Shown here: positions 57,678 through 64,000 of the stretch, piece after piece
How the letters are laid out: each line of letters opens with the position of its first letter
How positions within the stretch are numbered: position 1 is the stretch's first letter
NCBI RefSeq assembly: GCF_000510645.1
Contig: NZ_KI783301.1
Coordinates: forward strand, 2,549,151-2,613,150
Source: Thermicanus aegyptius DSM 12793
GTDB lineage: Bacteria > Bacillota > Bacilli > Thermicanales > Thermicanaceae
DNA: 64,000 nucleotides
Direction: 5' to 3'
Notes under the pieces: model-generated
Databases searched by the model: none
Told to the model about the DNA's origin: nothing
The model's input: only the letters and a program-made list of their open reading frames with translations
Position numbers and translations under genes: made by a program

Positions 57678-58466
57678 TTACGCATCTCTGGTTATGATGA
57701 GACCGATCGAGGTGGAGACATAGCCTCCGATCAACAACTTCAGATGATAATCCTCGTGATAAGGGGGAAAATCGATATATCTTTCCAAAGGGAGTGTTCC
57801 GACCGTAAAATCGACTTCCATGGAATAGCCCGATTTGTTCAATTCTTCTGCCATCGATTCGATGTCTTGCTTGCGGAATAGAACGACCGGGCCGGTCCCG
57901 ATGGTTTTATCATTGGAAGAAAGGTTGAATTCCGTCGTATGCACAGCCGTTCCTCCGGGCTTTAAACATTTGGCCTGATTGATGATAAACCTCTTTCCCA
58001 GCTCGATGGATCCGCAATGCTCAAAAGCACATGAAGACCAGGTAAAATCATATTTTCCATAATAACTCTCGTCAATTTCGTTCATATCCAGAGGTTGGAA
58101 AAAGACGAGTCGGGCAAAATCATCGGGCGGACATAAACCTCTTTCATTCAAACCCTCTACATCGGAAGTATGCTGGTTGCTGCCAACCCATCCCTGTTCC
58201 ACGGCTTTATGCACCGGCAAGTCGGTCGCCGTGATCTTACATCCATGGGAGGCAAAAAGCGCGGGCAACGGTTCACGCCCGACACCAAATCCCAGGCCGT
58301 GATTGCCTGGGATCAGCATGCCCCGTTCCAGGAGTGCCTGGTAAATAAAACAGAACTCCCATAATTTCCGATGGTATCGGAAAGGTTCCTTCATTCGTTC
58401 GGACGCATTGCGAAACCAATCTGAGTGAAAATCTGCCGCTTGGCATAATTTCGACTGCAACATCAT
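57678..58466 (-). CDS. SAM-dependent methyltransferase (class I), sugar-cluster type
   Basis: This 262-residue protein has a class I SAM-binding core: GLGFGVGREPLPALFASHG (motif I), ITATDLPVH (acidic motif), and FTWSSCAFEHCGS, followed by LKPGGTAVHTTEFN. Its place in the GDP-sugar cluster suggests methylation of a sugar or a glycan end. It starts with two ATG codons behind GGAAGAGG. The gap to fkbM is 10 bases and to gmd 45, so it is within one operon. Confidence 0.82.
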   Translation of the reverse strand: MMLQSKLCQAADFHSDWFRNASERMKEPFRYHRKLWEFCFIYQALLERGMLIPGNHGLGFGVGREPLPALFASHGCKITATDLPVHKAVEQGWVGSNQHTSDVEGLNERGLCPPDDFARLVFFQPLDMNEIDESYYGKYDFTWSSCAFEHCGSIELGKRFIINQAKCLKPGGTAVHTTEFNLSSNDKTIGTGPVVLFRKQDIESMAEELNKSGYSMEVDFTVGTLPLERYIDFPPYHEDYHLKLLIGGYVSTSIGLIITRDA

Positions 58467-58476
58467 GCCTCTTCCT

Positions 58477-59235
58477 TTACGCTTTTTTTATGAGCAGGTC
58501 AAGATGTTCGTTTCGATCGAAAGCAATCAACTGATCAAAGTCGATCGAAGTCCGGTTTCCGTTATGTTCCAAAACGTAAAAGGCATAACCAAAATGAATG
58601 AAGTTTTGTAGACGTTCCTTCGGATCGAAGCTCTGCATCCGCCAGAGAACGGGACAATACTCCATAAAAATGGTGGGATGGTCGGAGCGTTCGATCAGTT
58701 TATACAAAGAATTCAGGATCCGAGGTTCCGACCCGTCCACATCGATCTTGATCACATCCGCCTTACACTCCGGCAAGTAGTCGGATAAAATCACGGTATC
58801 GACCTGTTGATGTTCCGAAGCTTCCGTCGCAATCAGAGCGCCTCCCCCGGTTTCCGGAACAACAAGCCGTGCCGTCCCGGCCTGATCAGATAACGCCAAG
58901 GGATGCCAGTCTACCTGGCGAAAACCGTTTATCATGAGGCTCTTTTTCACGTTTTCAACCATTTTGGCATTCGGTTCAAACGCATGAACTTTTCCGCTCT
59001 TTCCGACCTTCATTGCCGCCAGCAAAGAATAATAACCGCAATGCGCGCCTATATCCAATACCGTCATGCCGGGTTTTAAACGATCGAGAAACGCATCGCT
59101 AACCCATTTTTCCCAAAAACCATAATACATGATGTTTGCTTGAATAATGTCCCTTGGATCCAAATAGATCTTCGGCCCGTAGTACAAAGCCGTGAGAACG
59201 GTGTGATCCTCCACATAATAAACGGGTCTAATCAT
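58477..59235 (-). CDS. FkbM family methyltransferase
   Basis: This 252-residue SAM-dependent O-methyltransferase has the FkbM pattern: GMTVLDIGAHCGYYSLLAA (motif I), VHAFEPNAKMVENVKKSL, and DVIKIDVDGSEPRILNSL. ATG 59235 follows AAGAAGGG. It is the first gene of the minus-strand cluster (fkbM, methyltransferase, gmd, manC). Such enzymes methylate sugars or polyketides. It is divergent from the small-protein genes. Confidence 0.9.
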   Translation of the reverse strand: MIRPVYYVEDHTVLTALYYGPKIYLDPRDIIQANIMYYGFWEKWVSDAFLDRLKPGMTVLDIGAHCGYYSLLAAMKVGKSGKVHAFEPNAKMVENVKKSLMINGFRQVDWHPLALSDQAGTARLVVPETGGGALIATEASEHQQVDTVILSDYLPECKADVIKIDVDGSEPRILNSLYKLIERSDHPTIFMEYCPVLWRMQSFDPKERLQNFIHFGYAFYVLEHNGNRTSIDFDQLIAFDRNEHLDLLIKKA

Positions 59236-59330
59236 GTTATCCCTTCTTACCTCATGTTTCGATAACGAGCAACAAAAAAAGGTTAGTATCGGGCCCATTT
59301 TCAGGCAAATCAACGGGCCATTGTTCAGGA

Positions 59331-59357
59331 ACAGAATTGCCATACATGCATATACTA
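59331..59357 (+). promoter_or_regulatory. Sigma-K-like promoter upstream of small glycan-cluster proteins
   Basis: CATATACTA (59349-59357) fits the sigma-K -10 consensus CATAnnnTA, with AC at 59331-59332 sixteen bases upstream as a minimal -35. It would start transcription about 48 bases before the ATG at 59412. Confidence 0.45.
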
Positions 59358-59411
59358 TGATAACCATTTGTGACGATGGCCTATTTGAATGCGAAGGAGG
59401 TACAGGGGAGA

Positions 59412-59741
59412 ATGAGTTTACCGGATCATCCGGTAGGGAAATCCATGCCCACGATGAAAGAAGTCATCATAGATTTGCTTCATTCCATCGCACTGGAAGA
59501 GATCGCGTTGTCACATCTGTTAAATGCGGAATCGGAGAAAATACAGGCTTTTGTGGGCAAAAAACTGGATTTCCCTACTTGCCCGACAAATGCGGAAATT
59601 GCCAAATTCAATCGTGAAACGAGCAAGTTTTTGGAAGTAATCGTTATGAAAGAGTGGTTGCTGCTTCGTAAATTGGAAAACATCATTTTTTTGAAAGAGG
59701 AGTCGCTGCCATGTCCGATCGAGATATGCGAGGAGGAATGA
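59412..59741 (+). CDS. Small helical protein, paralogue 1 (glycan cluster)
   Basis: This 109-residue protein has no signal peptide. Its core SIALEEIALSHLLNAESEKI, followed by a helix with LEVIVMKEWLLLRKLENI, is repeated in the gene at 60283-60624 (SIALEELALAHIMNAEAEKL; LEDVIKKEMLLQFKFDNIL). The helices are amphipathic with regular hydrophobic spacing. I do not know a named function; similar short proteins occur in Bacillales surface-glycoprotein loci, by memory only. ATG 59412 follows AAGGAGG. Its stop overlaps the next gene, and a sigma-K-like promoter is upstream, which suggests mother-cell expression. Confidence 0.65.
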   Translation: MSLPDHPVGKSMPTMKEVIIDLLHSIALEEIALSHLLNAESEKIQAFVGKKLDFPTCPTNAEIAKFNRETSKFLEVIVMKEWLLLRKLENIIFLKEESLPCPIEICEEE

Positions 59742-60241
59742 AGGTAGGTGGAATCGGGAAACCGGATGTCGTAAGTTTGAAAGCCTATGGAGATTCTCTG
59801 GATGAACTGGAGAAATCGTTGTTTGGCATGATCAAATCTTATATAGACTTTCATACGGCTTTGCAGAAAAGAATGCAATTAGACGGGGAATGGAACCGGA
59901 CGGCGGCAGGATCGATTCGGTACAGCACCTTAAGCTGTCTAAACTCAATTCTCTCTCTGCAGACACAGTTATTAAAAAAGTTCGAGACGTTAAATGATTC
60001 GGGTTACATGATCGGTGATTCGTCGGATGGATCGGCGTACGGCCTCAATGAGGCCGACGCCTTGGAAACCATTCGCCCGCTATGGTCACGGCCGGAGGAT
60101 TGGAGGAAAATACGGGAGATACTCTTGGAAATCAACCGGTACAAGGATAAAAAGAGAAATATTGTAAACAGGATCCTTACTACAGCGGTAAACACCAGAC
60201 CTTGGATCAATCCTACTTTCGTTCGCAGAAGAAAATCGTGA
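59711..60241 (+). CDS. Hypothetical helical protein (176 aa), glycan cluster
   Basis: This soluble 176-residue protein has a Gly/Met-rich start (MRGGMKVGGIG), a helical core (LDELEKSLFGMIKSYIDFHT) and a basic C-terminus (INPTFVRRRKS). It contains no TM segment. The start has GAGGAG eight bases upstream and overlaps the end of paralogue 1 by 31 bases, so both are in one operon. I do not recognise the family. Its place next to the small paralogous proteins suggests a shared structural role. Confidence 0.7.
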   Translation: MSDRDMRGGMKVGGIGKPDVVSLKAYGDSLDELEKSLFGMIKSYIDFHTALQKRMQLDGEWNRTAAGSIRYSTLSCLNSILSLQTQLLKKFETLNDSGYMIGDSSDGSAYGLNEADALETIRPLWSRPEDWRKIREILLEINRYKDKKRNIVNRILTTAVNTRPWINPTFVRRRKS

Positions 60242-60282
60242 CGAAACAATCTTATTGATCCGATAACTTCCCCATTACCCTT

Positions 60283-60624
60283 TTATGTCCCTACGATCGG
60301 AAAGGTTGGCGAGACTTGAATCAAGTCCAGAATGTTGTCAAATTTGAATTGGAGCAGCATTTCCTTTTTAATGACGTCTTCCAAGGTTCTGCGGACACTT
60401 TGATCGACAAACAGCAAATTCGAAATGGTCACTTCTGCCGGAGTCAACGTAGAGGTCGTTGGGGTAAGTGTTCCCAATACGAATTGCAGTTTCTCCGCCT
60501 CCGCGTTCATAATATGCGCCAGAGCCAATTCTTCAAGGGCAATGGAAGATAATAACAAGGGGATCGTCTGACCAACGGTAATGCTGACACTGGGTGTAAT
60601 ATTCGGGATACTTGCTTGGGTCAT
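60283..60624 (-). CDS. Small helical protein, paralogue 2 (glycan cluster)
   Basis: This 113-residue protein has a Thr/Pro/Ser-rich start and a helical core SIALEELALAHIMNAEAEKL, with a later LEDVIKKEMLLQFKFDNIL, similar to paralogue 1 at 59412-59741. A Thr/Pro-rich loop (TPTTSTLTPAEVT) separates the helices and could carry O-glycans. ATG 60624 follows AAAGAGGTG. It is convergent with paralogue 1 and its partner. It may be a surface or spore-coat component, but this is inference. Confidence 0.65.
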   Translation of the reverse strand: MTQASIPNITPSVSITVGQTIPLLLSSIALEELALAHIMNAEAEKLQFVLGTLTPTTSTLTPAEVTISNLLFVDQSVRRTLEDVIKKEMLLQFKFDNILDLIQVSPTFPIVGT

Positions 60625-60731
60625 CGGTTCACCTCTTTCATCCAATAGAATGTTGATGCATTAGGATATCAACCACTATATCCTATTCTTCCGTAAGGTT
60701 TGCGACTCGGCTCTTGTACGATGCCAACCGT

Positions 60732-61853
60732 CTAATTCGAGTCGCGTTTCAAACGGACCAAGGCCGCTTCGGCTTCCGAATGGTTTGGGGTTAACGCCAA
60801 GGCATTCCGGTAACATCTTTCCGCCGTTTCCAAATCGTTCAATTTTTCGTAGCATAACCCTTTGCAATACCAAGCCTGAAAGCTTCCTAACCCTTTCTGC
60901 GTCAAATGCTTCAGGTTTTGCTCTCCGATTTCCAGACAGCGATCCAGTGCGCCTATGGCTTCCAAGGGTTTGTCGAGATGAAGCAAAATGACGGCTTTAT
61001 AAAAAATCAGGTCGACATAATCGGGATACAGCGCTATGGCTTTTTCAATCGCCGGGTATGCGCCCTCGAAGCTTCTCATGCTGAGCAAAATAGAATATTT
61101 CAATTTGTAGAGCAGCGAAGGCGGAGTCTGGTTGGCCAAAATAAACAAGATGATCGACCGGTTCACATGCTGGAACGATAAGTTAAATTTTTGAGCGCGG
61201 TAATATTCGGCCGCCAAATGATAATGAAGCCAAGGATCGTTTTCGTTTTTAGCCACTTCCTCTTTTAATAGAGAGAGATTCCGCTCCGCCTTCCCCTTCT
61301 TTTTCACGTAATCATCCAAATAGCCATAATGCCATATCGTAATGGGTGCGGACCCAATCCGCTCCTTCTGATCGGGTCCGGGCAAGACTTCCTCCACATT
61401 GAGCGTTTCATGGATTCGTTGGTGAAAGCGGAATCCGATCCGGTTCCGGAACAACCGCGGATGTGCGATCGTAATCACTTGGTTCCGATCCGCCCGGGCT
61501 CCGTAATAATTGTTTAACCGAAAGGAGTACAGATCATAGGCTTCGGACGCAGTCAGTTCCCGCAACTCATCCGGGCTTGCCTCGATCTCCTCGTCCGCGT
61601 CGAGCCATAAAATCCATTCTCCCTGCGCCAGGGAGAGGCTATAATTGCGCGCTTCGGAAAAATCGTCATTCCACCTGAAAGAAAATACTTTTGCCCCCAA
61701 AGACCGGCATATGGCATCGGTTCCATCGGTGGAACCCGTATCCACAACAATGATTTCATCGACGAGAGGTCCGGCGCTCTCCAGACACCTGGCGATGCAA
61801 TCCGCCTCATTTTTGACAATCATGCAAAGGGATAATCGTACTGAGTCGCTCAA
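60732..61853 (-). CDS. Family 2 glycosyltransferase with TPR tail
   Basis: This 373-residue protein has an N-terminal GT2 domain: LSLCMIVKNEADCIARCLES, then VVDTGSTDGT and LWLDADEE with the metal-binding DxD. A C-terminal TPR-like region (about 210-370) includes AERCYRNALALTPNHSEAEA. This architecture is common in Bacillales for glycosylation of surface or spore proteins (CgeD-, SunS-like). TTG 61853 is eight bases after AAGGAG. It is divergent from the next glycosyltransferase, 139 bases away. Confidence 0.88.
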   Translation of the reverse strand: MSDSVRLSLCMIVKNEADCIARCLESAGPLVDEIIVVDTGSTDGTDAICRSLGAKVFSFRWNDDFSEARNYSLSLAQGEWILWLDADEEIEASPDELRELTASEAYDLYSFRLNNYYGARADRNQVITIAHPRLFRNRIGFRFHQRIHETLNVEEVLPGPDQKERIGSAPITIWHYGYLDDYVKKKGKAERNLSLLKEEVAKNENDPWLHYHLAAEYYRAQKFNLSFQHVNRSIILFILANQTPPSLLYKLKYSILLSMRSFEGAYPAIEKAIALYPDYVDLIFYKAVILLHLDKPLEAIGALDRCLEIGEQNLKHLTQKGLGSFQAWYCKGLCYEKLNDLETAERCYRNALALTPNHSEAEAALVRLKRDSN

Positions 61854-61991
61854 AAAGAACACTCCTTCCTCTCCTTTTTACATCAGAATATGTGTAATCA
61901 ACGCGCAAAGTGAAGCCCATACTTGTGCAAGCCCCGTTACATATGATGATATATCCGTTTCATTCCAGTTCGTGTTCGAGGGTGAAGCTTG

Positions 61992-64000
61992 ATGGCGGAA
62001 CTATTCACGATCGCCTGGGAAGGGAAGTTTTTTGAAAACCAAAGCTTGGCCATGGTAAACCGGCAAATTGTTTCCCGCTTACAAAACGATACCCGTCTCA
62101 CATGGCGGCTGATCACTCCGGAATTACAGCCGGTCTCCATGCTTGATCCGAATCATGCCCGACATTCCGAAAAACCCGCTGACATCTACGTGTCGCATCA
62201 ATGGCCTCCAAGAATGGTACGGCCCGATTCGGCCGGCCGATGGATTTCCATGATCCCATGGGAATTCGGCGCCATCCCGGTCTCCTGGTACGTTCCTATG
62301 AAATATTGGATGGACGAGATCTGGGTATACAGCCGGTACAACAAAGATGGCTACGTCAAATCGGGCTTGCCTGAAGAAAAAATCCGCGTCATTCCGCTGG
62401 GCGTCGATGAACTGGTATTTCATCCCGACGTACAGCCCACATTCTTTGAAGGAGATGGCCGCTTTCGGTTTCTCTATGTCGGCGGGACGATTGCCCGAAA
62501 AGGTTTTGATCTGCTTCTTAAGGCCTACCTGGCGGAATTTAAAAAAGAAGAGCCCGTCTGTCTTATCGTCAAAGACCATGGAGTGGATACGCATTATCAA
62601 GGAATAACGATGGAACAACGCATTCGTGAAGCCGAAGCGAATCCCCTCTCCCCGGCCATCCAATATATCAACGAGCAGTTGACACCTGAACAATTGGCCT
62701 CTCTGTACCGCTCCTGCGATTGTTCGGTGTTTCCTTACAGAGGAGAAGGATTCGGCCTCCCGATGGTTGAATCGGCGGCTTGCGGAACGCCGGTCATCGT
62801 ACCGGGGCTGGGACCGGCAGCGGAAATGTTCGGCGAGGAACATGCCCTGTTCATTCACGCCAAAGAACAGAGACAGGACGACAGAAAAGTCGGCGCGATG
62901 GAAACGGTTGACTTCCCATGGTGGATTGAGCCCGATTTGAATGACCTTCGACATCAAATGCGGTTCGCATACGAAAACAAAGACAAGTTGGCCGAAATGG
63001 GAAAACGCGCCAGCGTGTATGTTGGCTCCCGTTTTACCTGGAACAAAACGGCAGAAACCGTACGGAAAGCTTTGGAAACCATTCAAGCGCGGCAGAAGCC
63101 CCTCTCCTGGAACCCCGACGATATCCTTCGTACGGAGATCGAATGGGTGGAAAAGGACTTGGCCGACAATCAATCGGAACAGGCGCTCGGAAAATTGCAG
63201 GCACTCCTGCAGGTCTTCCCGAATGCCCTCCGGGTACGGTTACAAGCCGCGCATCTCTACATGCGGCAGGAAAAGTACTTGCCTGCCATCGGTCTCCTTG
63301 CCCCTTTATCCCGCGAGTTGGAAAAAGAGAAAGGCAAGGTCAACCATTTTTTGTACTCACAGGTCTGGGCTTTATTGGCCCTTTGTTACAGCGGGATTCA
63401 ATCGTGGGCATTGGCCATCGACGCTTTTCGGAAAGCGGGTGAATCGAATCCCGAGATCCACGCGCTCAAAATTCCTTATCTTCATTCGGCGGTTCGATCT
63501 TCACATGTTCTCTTGGGATCGATCCATCAGGAGCTCGGGGACGCGTATTCGGCGTTAAACGATGACGTGAAAGCCAAAGAGATGTATAACAAGGCGTTAA
63601 TCTATGACAGCCGGCTTCAGTCCGCCAAACTGCGTCTGGAGCATCTGAGGAAACGCCAACTTGCACTCAAAAACCAGATGAAACCCCTTCTTGACTTCAG
63701 CCGGCGCCTGTTGGAATCGACAGAACGGAATCAAGATGTCCGGTGGGTATCCGCCGGGGACGAGACCGTCTATCCGCACATCTTTGTTTTTCAAAGAAGA
63801 ATTTGGAATTCGCTCTATATGCCCGGACAACTGGTGCGGATCATTTCTACAGCATCTTCAAGTCTTCCTGAACGGTCGGAAGCGCATGAGAACGAGGAAA
63901 GGAACGATTGGAACGGCGCCATCTTTTTCCTGGGAAAACAAAGCCCGCTTGACGGTTGCATCCAATGGTATCAATGGTGCATGCGCAACATAAGACCCGG
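61992..64000 (+). CDS. Family 4 glycosyltransferase with TPR tail, partial at right edge
   Basis: An ATG at 61992 (GAGGGTGAAG upstream) opens a frame of about 669 codons running off the window. The N-terminal part is a GT4 enzyme: FLYVGGTIARKGFDLLLKAY and the E-x7-E element in FPYRGEGFGLPMVESAACGT. TPR-like helices follow at about 390-560 (AKEMYNKALIYDSRLQSAKL). The last 100 residues shift to a new domain, not recognised, with GDETVYPHIFVF. It is probably a surface-glycan transferase. The true C-terminus lies outside. Confidence 0.88.
   Translation, partial: MAELFTIAWEGKFFENQSLAMVNRQIVSRLQNDTRLTWRLITPELQPVSMLDPNHARHSEKPADIYVSHQWPPRMVRPDSAGRWISMIPWEFGAIPVSWYVPMKYWMDEIWVYSRYNKDGYVKSGLPEEKIRVIPLGVDELVFHPDVQPTFFEGDGRFRFLYVGGTIARKGFDLLLKAYLAEFKKEEPVCLIVKDHGVDTHYQGITMEQRIREAEANPLSPAIQYINEQLTPEQLASLYRSCDCSVFPYRGEGFGLPMVESAACGTPVIVPGLGPAAEMFGEEHALFIHAKEQRQDDRKVGAMETVDFPWWIEPDLNDLRHQMRFAYENKDKLAEMGKRASVYVGSRFTWNKTAETVRKALETIQARQKPLSWNPDDILRTEIEWVEKDLADNQSEQALGKLQALLQVFPNALRVRLQAAHLYMRQEKYLPAIGLLAPLSRELEKEKGKVNHFLYSQVWALLALCYSGIQSWALAIDAFRKAGESNPEIHALKIPYLHSAVRSSHVLLGSIHQELGDAYSALNDDVKAKEMYNKALIYDSRLQSAKLRLEHLRKRQLALKNQMKPLLDFSRRLLESTERNQDVRWVSAGDETVYPHIFVFQRRIWNSLYMPGQLVRIISTASSSLPERSEAHENEERNDWNGAIFFLGKQSPLDGCIQWYQWCMRNIRP

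Noticed and set aside
62124-63173. Long minus-strand open frame (349 codons) opposite the GT4 glycosyltransferase
   Set aside because: The plus strand carries clear GT4 motifs throughout the same stretch; the minus frame is a shadow of codon usage.

Overview
The window looks like chromosome of an endospore-forming, low-to-mid GC Firmicute of the order Bacillales. The evidence is the prkA-yhbH-spoVR sporulation block, Bacillus-type Shine-Dalgarno sites and sigma-A promoters, a YkvI-type protein, a YmaF-type protein, undecaprenyl-diphosphatase and several soluble or membrane chemoreceptors. It also encodes selenocysteine insertion (selB and a tRNA-Sec with a UCA anticodon), which is uncommon in Bacillales. 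I do not assign a genus. No prophage, IS element, integrase, CRISPR array or rRNA was seen.

Layout. 1-2.3 kb: assimilatory sulfate activation and reduction (sat, cut by the left edge, and cysH) with thioredoxin. 2.4-5.4 kb: selB, then on the other strand a TerC-type membrane protein behind a structured leader, then selC. 5.8-11 kb: chemoreceptor, purU, a tiny Cys-containing ORF overlapping a DUF692 enzyme gene, and an M20 dipeptidase. 11-20.5 kb (minus strand): lipoprotein M28 peptidase, a heterodimeric ABC exporter, a two-component system and HtrA, which together look like an envelope-stress block. 20.6-25.3 kb: YkvI, UppP, a pirin-wrbA pair behind a promoter with a palindromic operator, and an aldo/keto reductase. 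25.5-30 kb: spoVR, yhbH, prkA. 30-36 kb: a free-standing small membrane peptide gene, HAD phosphatase, MTA-phosphorylase-type enzyme, trmL, Amidase_6, ogt, queG and a membrane-anchored unknown. 36.3-41 kb: a complete livKHMGF branched-chain amino-acid ABC operon. 41.3-43.3 kb: a second chemoreceptor.

43.5-48.6 kb is an accessory island. It holds three secreted proteins or lipoproteins, a GAF-LuxR regulator, a two-TM small protein and decayed copies of one of the secreted genes. Its pieces are bounded by near-identical terminators and by repeated promoter/operator modules. This suggests an internally duplicated cassette controlled by the neighbouring regulator. 48.7-54.4 kb: YmaF, VanY-type carboxypeptidase, MFS transporter, a chemoreceptor-like protein with a C-terminal Cache-like domain, and an aldo/keto reductase.

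54.4-64 kb is a glycan cluster, probably for a spore or cell-surface glycoprotein. It has an arginase-fold protein, GDP-mannose pyrophosphorylase, GDP-mannose 4,6-dehydratase, two methyltransferases, two glycosyltransferases with TPR tails (the last cut by the right edge) and a pair of small paralogous proteins. One of the paralogs sits behind a good sigma-K-like promoter. The best candidates for something undescribed are the Cys-peptide/DUF692 pair (8.6-9.5 kb), the duplicated secretion cassette with its GAF-LuxR regulator (43.5-48.6 kb), and the small paired proteins in the glycan cluster (59.4-60.6 kb).
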